From positions 1 to 64,000 of the forward strand of contig JABYQQ010000022.1 in assembly GCA_022605405.1 (NCBI GenBank): a stretch of 64,000 nt of DNA, in the 5' to 3' direction. The stretch's first letter is position 1; every line of letters begins with the position of its first letter. A program made the position numbers and the translations under genes. Below, piece by piece: positions 12,801-22,560 of this stretch. A model generated the notes under the pieces. The model was given only the letters and a program-made list of their open reading frames with translations. It did no database searches and had not been told where the DNA came from. The DNA is from Earliella scabrosa. Taxonomy: Eukaryota; Basidiomycota; Agaricomycetes; Polyporales; Polyporaceae.

Positions 12801-13905
12801 CACCCGACGTGACGCACGGGCCTTCCACGCCGACCTCAACGTCGAGCTCGTGCTCCCCTGCCCGCCCCGACAAAACCTCACGCGCACGCCTCGGTCAACA
12901 CGCCCCGCCGCTCTTCTTACACTCTTCCTCTGACTCGAGCTCGAGCTTGGTGACGACCGTCAAGCATTCGTCCCGCGTCTGCTCATCCCAAGCCCCCGTC
13001 GATACCTCGCCTTGATCCGTCCTCGCGTCCGTCCCATTGCCTCTCGACCAGTCTTCCCAGTCTGTTCGGCTTTGCGGCGGCTCCGTCTCGACCATCCGTC
13101 CGCCGTCTATCACCCTCGGCGGAGCTCCGCTCATCACACGCGTCGTCTCCTCTCCCGCTGCATCGCACTCGCTCTCGTCCTCCACGACGACTCCCTCTGA
13201 TTTCCGCTCGGGGAGCGTCACCGGTAGCTGTGCCTTGTTTACGGCGCATCGCGGTCGCTCCATCAGTCCTCTCCGCGACCTCTCCTTCATCTGCCGCACG
13301 CCAGATCGCACCGCAACTCACCCTCATGGCGAGTCGACAAGCTCGTGGACTTCCAGGGAGATCATACCCAGGCCGTGGGATGAGAAGGAGGAGAGAGACA
13401 GAGAACAGTTCCCGTCGAGCAAACGGAGGGCTACATGCGCACTCGTCAGGTGAGTCTTCGTATTCCGACCGTTCTCGCTGTACCCGCTCTGCTCTCGTCT
13501 CGCCCCCTGTGCCCGCCTATCGTCCTATGGCGTCTGTTCTCCCCGATGACAACACAGCCGTTGCAGCGCACGGCTACGCGCACAGTCGTCGAGATGGGGT
13601 CATGTCTCAATCCTTTGACCCTGACCCCGCTCGCGCTTGGTACAGCAGGCGCTGCACAGACGCGTTACCGTCTCATCAGCTTGACACGCGCCATAATCCG
13701 TGGCTCACTTGAGCCCGCTCTAACGACTCGAAGCGCCCTGCCATATCCATGCGGTGTTGCTCGTCCTGCGACCGGCGCATTACTGGAGTTCCATGACCAC
13801 GATGCTGACCGAGCTTCCGCATTCCTGTTCTAGCGCGTTGCTGAAGTCTTCGGGACGGTCGGTCAGGTCAGGTTGTACGTGAACTTCTCAGCGTCGACTC
13901 TGAAA
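9860..13905. repeat. Segmental duplication, block A (decayed copy)
   Basis: About 4.05 kb here aligns in the same order and orientation with 18505-22560. Anchor matches include CAGTCTGCATACCT (9865 and 18512), CGGGTCCG...ATCTTCATCTTAC (9963 and 18626), GGGCACGGATCCTCGG (10057 and 18724), CAATCGGTCGTTxxCGGATC (11300 and 19852), GAGAGCGTATCCG (12666 and 21275), GTCAAGCATTCG/GTCAAGCACTCG (12959 and 21549) and GGTCGGTCAGGT/GGTTGGTCAGGT (13857 and 22513). Substitutions and small indels are frequent, so the duplication is not recent. The right end carries a dead copy of the helical-bundle gene. The left 2.8 kb contains no named gene in either block. Confidence 0.8.
12780..13905 (+). pseudogene. Broken MLKL-type N-terminal bundle gene (direct copy)
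   Basis: This is the block-A counterpart of the intact gene at 21408. It keeps the Ser/Pro-rich first exon (TIRPPSITLGGAP, then RVVSSPAASHSLSSSTTT, then TSREIIPRPWDEKEE at about 13085-13400), the VPVE...YMRTRQ motif just before a GTGAGT donor at about 13447, and the start of the helical bundle (VAEVFGTVGQV near 13835-13870). The position of the intact gene's ATG no longer reads ATG. A small deletion shifts the frame between DEKEER and the VPVE motif. Similarity stops within the bundle at about 13905. No kinase or C-terminal domain follows. It is a truncated, decayed paralog. Confidence 0.75.
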
Positions 13906-16134
13906 GTTAGATCCGCTTCAGGTGACCTCTCTGTACGTTGAGCTTGTGCCCTGATAGACGTGGAGTCGACGCTCACCTGCTCGCGTGATTGATACGGATA
14001 GAGACACGGTTTCATGACGACGTAGATGCGATGATGTTGTACACGCGGCTCACAGTCCACGCGCGTCTGTCCGCATTGATGTCCACCTCGCACTTGACTC
14101 ATGGACTCTTCTCAGATAGTTGGCCGTCGGAATCATCATCCTGTCGTAGCGCTCTAGAGCCAGGACCGGCTGGTATCTCGCTCATTTCGATATCCATGAC
14201 GCCCGGTGCGTGTTAACGTTCATCTGTCATGGGCATGTGATGGACGGCATGGGATGTGTGCTCGTCGACTAGAGTTCACCCCGTCCGGCACGCGCGTAGC
14301 GGTATTCCCACAGGAATGCTCTTTTCAGGCTGACAGGAGACCGGAGGGGCATGGCGGCAACCTGGGTTTTGTTCTGTCCTGACAGCGTCACCGCGACGTG
14401 CCTCGGACCGGGCGCATCTTTGACAGGGCTGCGTCCGGATTCAGGATAAGTGGACGTTGTGTCTGGTAGCAGGACATGTGATAACGCCAATCGTGGCACT
14501 CTGTACGCTCACTCGGAGCAGAGCGGGAGCCTTCGCGATACCTAGCAATCTTCACTCTGGTCTTGTCGCTCCGACAACATCCGTACTCGCCTATCGAGGC
14601 AATACAGGACCTTGAGGCTATCCAAGGCGTTCCGACCTATGTGCAAGAACGCGCATGGGCGTAGCGCAACGGCACTGGATGAGCTGAGCTGTGGCCGTAA
14701 CTTGATAAGATGCATCCATCAAGTTGTTTCGAAGGGTTAGCGGACCTAATACATGACCTTCTTCCCTACCCGCCGGGTGTGCGTCTGTCTGATTCAAGGT
14801 CGGAGGGCTAGGATGATCGTGAAATGGACGTGCCGCAGATGCTCTGAGATGGCAAGAGACCTGTAGTGACCGCACTCATGGCCGACGGGGAGCCAATTGC
14901 TCGACGGATCGGGCACCATGTATCATGTTGCAGGAGTTCACGCGGTGCGCCGGTCGGCGAAGCGGGGTCTGGTTCTGCTCTCGTGTGTGCCAACGTTGCC
15001 GTTGTAAGTCTTCTAACTCTCTAAATTGAGCGACATTTTTTGCTTCCACTTGAGGCGACGAGAAAACGTCGGCGGTACAAACGAAATGAGACAGCGACCG
15101 TTGAGTCTATAGGCTCGAGGCTCAAAGGGATGAGGCGTGTTGTGCTGTTTGTTGCAGGCACGCAACAGCCTCGCCAGTGCGAACATAATACTAGCAGGTG
15201 CCGACTAGCTCCCTATGCCTCCTGTCCTTGTTCTAGGATAAGCAAACATACGAACACGTCGGAGAGGCTGCCACTCTATCTCCAGTTCTCTTCTGTTGGG
15301 CCTTCCAATCATTGATACGATCTTACGGCGGTCATCTGACTGAGGGCTAGACGCGCCGGGCTGCGTGTAGATTGAGTCGGCCATAGGGAGAACCTCCTTT
15401 CCTTCGCTCGTTAGCCCAAACTTGAATGGCAAGTTCCCGAGCGGCAGAACAATCAGCACTTGTATTCATCGCATCAAATGACATCTCTTCTGGATAGACG
15501 CACTCTGATCTATCATGTAACATGTTCTCCTCCCCTTGTCAAACATTATCTGACAGCTTCTGCAGAAGCATCACAGCTGTATCTCGAACACTAGGACTCG
15601 AAGGTGCAGCGAATAGTGCTCCGATTTGTTGTCTGCGCTTGAGAGCTCTCGAACGCAATTATCCCCTGTCATCGAGAACCTCAAGCCCCGGGTAACAAGA
15701 TTCTCTGGTCTGCCTAGGGAAGTGTCTCCTCGCCGACAAGAGCTTGACCAGACACTTGACTACGGCTACACGCCGATGTCTGCGCACTGCAGGGAACTGG
15801 CAGGCAGAAACGGAGACCGCTCAAAGCAGTTGCAGTGGCAGTATGAGGAACCTCTTACTGAAGTACTATCAGGCATCGGTTAAATCATCTTCCCATCATG
15901 GTCTCGGGGCTGTATTGATGGTCTCCGATGGGCTAGTCTTCTAATCTGTTCTACGTATGAACTCTGTAAGAAACTCTTACGGCGGTATTGCATAATAGCT
16001 ATTATGAGAGTCAAGACAGATCCCATCGCCATTGGCGGCTCAGGATGCCACGAGTATTTAAATCCGCCAGCTTGAATCACTCGACCACAGCCACTTGTCC
16101 AACTTCCTGCAGCTCAACCTTGTATCTCGGTCTC
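13906..16134. other. Intergenic stretch, no gene recognised
   Basis: Only short ORFs on both strands, none over 91 codons apart from edge cases, and none recognisable. The last 200 bases are the upstream region of the 7TM gene. Confidence 0.4.
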
Positions 16135-17890
16135 ATGTCCCTCCCCATTCCGGTTGACGTCGACCCTGCCACAACACTCGTCAATGTCTCAATCTCAGAC
16201 ATCGATCTTTTCGAACTCATCGAGGGACTCACCGAAATTGGAGTGGAGAATATTTCTACGAGAACCACGTGGGCAGACCTTACATTGCGCTCAATGGTAG
16301 AGATACTTTGTTCCAGTGTTCTCCAGGGTAAGTGAACCTATTCAATGGTTGAGATATAGCATTGACAATTCACTCTCAGGAATATACAGCATCTTAACCG
16401 TACTTGCCCTCTATCTCCTATGGTAGTAGCACTTGTCATATCATGGCCCACATTTGAGCTGACCTGCAGCTATAGTCGGAAAGGTCTCAAGAGTGTGGCC
16501 TCTATTACTATGCTGACGGTCATTTTACTTCTGTACTCATCCACCACAGCTTACTGGATCACTGTCATCTGCAAGTCATTCCGTCATTTCTACGTGCTCA
16601 TCGGTAGCCATCTTTGGACTGAGCAGCGTATCGAGTACGTGGAGAGAATACTCGGCAATGCCTTCTCGAAGTTTGTTGAGCCGAACTACTGGATCACGAG
16701 TCTAGACGACAATACATTCCCGACCGTATCCCCGAAGAGTCTTGTTAGCTTCGCTCCAGTCGGTATCCCGTCTGGATGTACGGGTACAGTGACACTTACC
16801 GTCAACGTCAGTCTTCTAGACGTGTATACCTTATACCTCACACTGATTACGACGAGGGTTGCAGGTTGTCTTCGGAGATGCGATAGTATGGTGGCGCGCG
16901 CTGATACTCTGGAAAGGAAATCGACTCATCTATGCTATCTGCGCGCTGCTTCTCACCGCAACCACAGGTATGTTCGAGTTGGGGCAGTGACATTGAAGAT
17001 ACTAAAACTCATGCCATCCATTTCAAGTAACCGGTGGGCTGGTCACACAGACCGCATGCCAGAAGTACTATCTTTCCGGCCTGTATAATGCAACGAGCCA
17101 CCCCGGAGCATTTTATGTTGGCGACTCGCCGGGTCTTGCCGCGTCTGTGCTTTCGCTTATGTCAAATGTCGTGGCAACTAGTTTGGTTGGGTACAAAGCG
17201 TGGTGAGTACTATGTTTCACACCGCCGATACAGGACAATGACTAGCAGCCTCTTCTCTTTTTCTTGCCGGTGCTGCAGGTGTCATCGGCGACTCATCAGG
17301 GCGGGTTTCACAGGGTCCTCCACCAGAACTCGGGTGGAACGTGTTCTTGCTTTGCTTGTTGAGTCGGGAACTGTGTATTGTATCTTATGGGTGAGTTTCA
17401 TAACCACTGTACAGCGGCTGACCACACACGAGTAATACGGGTGCGCGGCAGATTTTTGTTGTGGTGTACCAGACTATGATATATGTCGAGTACTACGACT
17501 CCTCCTCCTTCACATACAACTTCGATCAGTTTCTTGAGGGATGTCTGATTCACCTAATTGTATGTGGTAAATTAAGTATTATCCATGCAGTAGTACACCG
17601 TCACTGATCTGTGCGCTACATAGGGCATATATCCCACTCTCATCATCATCCTCGTATCACTCGGCATCTCGCACTGCGACACAGTCTTCACGTTGTCTGT
17701 AAGGTCAAATAAAGAACCGGGAGGCGTCCTCCCCACCGCGGCCCGGCCCAGGAGGAACACTCATCTCGAAGTGATCTCCATACATCATGACTCCGAACGA
17801 TCGTCCACCCACTTCGACGCAAACGGGAGGAGCATGGTCAAGCTCACCACCCTCAACAATATACCTCAGGCGGAGATGGGAGAAGTCTGA
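16135..17890 (+). CDS. Seven-helix-type integral membrane protein, fungal family
   Basis: Eight exons join cleanly: 16135-16327, 16380-16422, 16470-16806, 16865-16967, 17028-17202, 17279-17390, 17452-17559 and 17624-17890. They give 445 residues. The start MSLPIPVDVDPATTL fits a large, function-unknown basidiomycete family, and no better upstream ATG exists in frame. Hydrophobic segments follow: GIYSILTVLALYLL, LTVILLLYSSTTAYWITVI, TLTVNVVFGDAIVWWRALIL, LIYAICALLLTATTG, a segment around AASVLSLMSNVVATSLV, LALLVESGTVYCILWIFVVV, and LIHLIGIYPTLIIILVSL. The FGDAIVWWRAxxLW motif and the VLALLVESGxxYC motif are hallmarks I know from this family in polypores. The hydrophilic C-terminal tail of about 65 residues is presumably cytosolic. 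The ligand and role are unknown, and a receptor-like function is only a guess. It sits intact between the two blocks of the segmental duplication. Confidence 0.88.
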
Positions 17891-18504
17891 TTGGGTTCCC
17901 GTGGTACGACTCTTCTCGCTACCAGGTCACCACTGGCACACTATCATTGTGTGAGGATGCGATGGCACGGCGGCCGGTCGAGGTTCAGGTTCCTGTACAA
18001 TGGTTGTAGAAGAGGCGCTAGTGTTATACCCAATCGAAGTAGCCTAACACATCGACTGGTTACGGCGCCCGTTCATACGGCTCCGGTCGTTGAGGTACCA
18101 GCTGCAGTTGACTCGACATAGAGCAGTCGATGTCTCGGTTATACCAGTGACTCATGAATATTATAATGTGACCGAGCGTCCGACAGTTGTATCGACCTCG
18201 TTCGCTACTTGTATCACATTGTACTACTCCACTGGCAACACAGCACCACCTTCACTGTCATTCTTACAATCCTAATCCCTCGACTCACATGAAGCTTGAT
18301 CGACCTGTACGAGTGCGCTAATGTATCCTTGGCATCCTGACTCTGAACCTCACATATTTGTGGTTGAGGTGCTCATGCGAGACTGAAGTAGTACGCGCAG
18401 TGTTATATATAATCAAGGGACTCGGGCAACTCGGCCGCCAACCGACTCAGGCTGCCGAACGGGGCGTGCGCATGTGCCGGGTTCTCCACCACTACGTTCA
18501 GAAG
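17891..18504. other. Intergenic stretch, nothing recognised
   Basis: Downstream region of the 7TM gene up to the left edge of duplication block B. Confidence 0.4.
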
Positions 18505-21500
18505 AAATGCAGTCTGCATACCTGCACAGCGTGAAGGTCGCGCGCGTTGATCCAAGGTACGCAGAGCCTCAGCCGGCACGGGGGCTGAGGGTTCCATACC
18601 TGTCCGCTGCGCGCTCGTGTGCATGCCGGGTCCGCGCTGGCATCTTCATCTTACCAGTAACCTTCGAGCCGGTCCGAGTCGCCCGACGTTGACGCGTGGA
18701 CGAGTCCGAAGCGCGTGCTGCTGGGCACGGATCCTCGGGAGCACAGCCGCAGGAATGGAAGGAGGTCCAGTACGTGCTCGTATTGCAGAAGTCGCTGGCA
18801 AAGGTACCCGTCCTCCGAGAAGGAGAACCTGCACTGGTCGTGCATGAGCTGCAAGTACAGCGTCGACGTCAACATAGGCTGTGACGGGGTGTGGAATGGA
18901 AAAGCGGAACTCGCATGGAGCGACCGCTCACGAGCTCCCCGAGCTCCGAGTTCCGAGTTCCGAGTTCTATTTCGCGACGAGAGACGACCGTTCTTGGGTC
19001 TGGACCGCGCTGCATCTTCGTCACAGTTAGTTCAGCTTCCGAGCGATGAAGCACGGGGCTCCGCCGGGACACCAGCGTAACCCCATTCGTTGACAAGCTC
19101 ACCTCGAGCAACGGAAGAATCACGACGATCAAGTACTCACCAGCGTGCGCGATCGGGCAAGATCGTGACTCTTGATATCGTGGATTTGACTCGAAACTTG
19201 AAAGCCAGACGAGGACGATCCGACCATCCTGGTTGAGTCGCCGGCTTTCCAGCAGACGAGCGGGGTGAGTGCTCGGTATGTTGGACATTTACCACGACGG
19301 GTTTATGTCGACAGACAGTGCCCCGGGATCGCGGACGAAGGGTGTGATAGGAGTCGGGATCCAAGCACTGCGTGGGTTTGCGCGGGAGAGCGTGCTCGGA
19401 GGCCTCAGCACGGATGGAGTGGAGTGCTGAGAGGGTGAATAGCAACAGGCGGGTGTCGAGAGCTTGGGTGCTCAGGCGCACCGCTGCACGAGAACCAGAC
19501 TAGGTCGGACAGGAGTCGGGATCAGAGTGCTGCAGCGACGCATGTGGAGGTCTGGGTTCTGTATGGTATAGCGCGCAAGCGGTCGCCACGGCGTTGACGC
19601 TGGGTACGCTATTTAGCAGTTACGTCTTCGGATGCTTCGACGCCGTCGATGTCACGTCGAGCTCGCGGCAGAATGAGCGCTGTCGTTCCAGTGTTCGTGA
19701 CAAACGACAGGGATGCTCGACAGTCAGGAGGCGGGAAGGGAGGGTATAGAGGCCGAGCGGTTGAGTAGCCGGGCAGCACGACGGCGGGAGCCATCCGCTG
19801 TGTCGGAAGGGGATCGAGGATAGGGTGAGATGTGAGACAGGATCTGATGCCAATCGGTCGTTTGCGGATCTGTGGGGGCCGGCGGTCAGCGAGGATAGGG
19901 GCGTTGGTACCAGTCGCTCGGAATGTGAGCTAACTCATGGTTCGCAGTAAAGACTTTGAAGTACATACGTCTACGAGAATCGCAGCACGCACACGGCGTA
20001 CATCGAGTGGTCGGCTATACATGCGGACACCCGCATTCCCGTCGGACCGCACCAAGTTCTGGGATTCAGTGTAGAAGAGCGCATACTGAGCAGTGGAGAG
20101 GATCAGCGAATACGAACTCGTCTCGCCTAGGCAGACGATCATGCTGGGACACGTTGACGTTTATGTCAACTGCTGCGTTGAGACTTGACAGGGACGGTAG
20201 ATCGGGGGTGAAGCCGGCGGTAAGTCGGATGATAGGGGTTGGGGAACGTCGGATATTGCTCTCTGAGAGAGATGTCATTCAAAGTGATTGAGACTGAGAG
20301 GCAAGAGACATCCATGTAGTAGAGTTGGGGTTGCGGGGCTGCAACAAGGGTGATCGAGTATATCAGTTCGTATTGCGACGGGAAGCGGAGGTACAATGCA
20401 CACCCGCTCGTTGCAGCGACGGCCAGCGGAGATGTGGAGAAGTTCATGTCATTGAGACAGCAGATGTATTGCGGTGAACCATCAGCACATACGCAAAGCT
20501 CTCCGAGGAAACGGGGATGAGTATAGGGCACGCAGGGCAATCTATCGTCGTATGCAACGCGATATCAAGTCCGGCTACTCAGGCATGGTAGCTGACCGGC
20601 AATCTAGGGAGGAGGGATTGTCGATAGACTGGCGATCGAGGGAGATCTAGAGAAAGGGATCTGAGAGCCGATCCGATCGTTACCGGCGGCAAGTAGTGAC
20701 CATAGGCGGGCTATCCGGGCGTTGAGCAGCCGTTTGACAGGGTGAACACGCGCAACGAGGACGCGATATAGCCATAGAGAGCGCAGCCGCGGGGAGGGCG
20801 ACAGCTGAGCGAGCGCGAGGCGTGGAAGAGAAGAGAAGTGCGGGCGGAGCATGATCAAGACGCGAGCTGCTGCTTGGACGGCGTCGAGAACAGCCGGCGG
20901 AGAACTCGGGCGAGTAGAGAGCGCAGCGAGAGCTGGACACAATCGCTTCTCTGCACTCTCCACGGACGACTGTGATGCGCCCTCCCAAATCGGGCGATGG
21001 CGGGGAAAGATGGGCTTGGTGGCGTGGGAATCGTAGACGTAGTGGAGGCGCTGTGCTCCTGCTCACGCCCGTCGGCCGTCTGTGACTGCCCCAGGACTGC
21101 CCGCTGCATACTCCCCGCCGACCCAACTGGAGCAGCCCGCCGGCCGATCGACGTCTCTCTTGCTGTCCTGGCCCCCGCTCTCGGTCTCTTCAGAGGCGAT
21201 CGCGCGCGAGGGAGAAGCTGATCGCCGGCCGTAGTCCGGACAGGCCGGACAGTTACCGCGGAGGACACCGCTGGAGAGCGTATCCGGCAGGTGCAAAGCA
21301 GGTCTGTTACGGTCGGTATATAAAACTGTGACGCTCGCATCTGCTGGGACGTGGATCTGCCCCGGCTGCGTCACCATTCGTGCTCTTAACTTGCTACGCC
21401 CGACGCGATGCCTTCCACGCCGTCCGCAAAGTCGAGCTCGTCCTCTCCTTCGCCCGCCCCGCCAACGCCTCCCGCTTCGGCCAAACCTCCCGCCCCGCCC

Positions 21501-22560
21501 GTCTCCTCCCATTCCTCCTCAGACTCGAGCTCGAGTTCGGTGACGACCGTCAAGCACTCGTCTCCGCTCAACCCCGCCACGTCTGCTCATCCCAAGCCCC
21601 CGTCCATACCTCCCTCCTCCCTCGATCCATCCTCGCCTGCTTCCGTCAAGTCCGTTCCATTGCCCCCCGGCCAGTCCTCCCAGTCCGTCCGCTCACGCGG
21701 TGGCTCCGTCTCGACCATCCGTCCTCCGTCTATCACTCTCGGCGGGGCTCCGGTCATCACACGCGTCGTCTCCTCTCCCGCTGCGTCTCACTCGCTCTCG
21801 TCCTCCACCACCACTCTCGGTCCCGCTCCCTCTGATTTCCGTTCGAGAAGTGTCACTCGCAGCCGTGCCTCGTCCACAGCCCACCGCGGTCGCTCCGTCA
21901 GTCCTCTCCGCGACCTCTCCTTCATCTGGCGCACCACAGATCGCACCGCGACTCCCCCTCATGGCGAGTCCACTAGCTGGTGGACATCAAGGGAGATCAT
22001 ACCCAGACCATGGGACGAGAAGGAGGAGAGGGAGAAGAGGAGGCAAAAGACGGTACCCGTCGAGCAAACCGAGGGTTACATGCGCACCCGCCAGGTGAGT
22101 CTCCGTATTCCTCTCGTTCTCCCTATACCCGCTCTGCTCTCCCCTCGCCTCCCGGCTCTCGTCGTGTGGTGTCTGTTGTCCCCGACGACAGAACAGCCGT
22201 TGCAACGCACGGCTACGCGCACAGTCGTCGAGATGGAGTCATGTTGCCCAGTCCAAATCCCTCGACCCTGACCGCGCTCACCGCCGTCACAGCGAGCTGT
22301 GCAGAGACGCGTTACGCGTCTCATCAGCTCGAGTATCAGTGGTTACTGGGATTGACTTGAGCACGTCCTGTCGAGAGTACCTGCCACATCCACGCCCTTT
22401 GGTGTTTGCTGCGAGCGGTGCATTGCGGGAGTTTCATGATAGCGACGCTGACTGGACTCGGCATTTCCCTCTAGCGCGTCTCGGAAGCTGCTGCCAACGT
22501 CCTCGGCACGGTTGGTCAGGTAGTACACGAACTTCTCAACGTCGGCGCCGACGTTCTCAG
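18505..22560. repeat. Segmental duplication, block B (carries the live gene)
   Basis: This is the partner of 9860-13905, about the same length and orientation. The left 2.7 kb holds no named gene. A minus-strand reading at 20166-20540 (residues such as RFPSQYELI) has a recognisable but degenerate counterpart in block A at about 11620-11830, and another at 19930-20142 has one near 11430-11515, so some old coding DNA may be shared. The right part is the promoter and 5' half of the intact helical-bundle kinase gene. A local triplicate of CCGAGTT lies at 18946-18967. Confidence 0.8.
21317..21324 (+). promoter_or_regulatory. TATA box of the MLKL-like kinase gene
   Basis: TATATAAA lies 84 bases upstream of the ATG at 21408, a usual distance for a fungal TATA element plus leader. 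The aligned position in the dead duplicate (about 12712) reads TGATCTACAA, so the box is specific to the intact copy. Confidence 0.6.
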
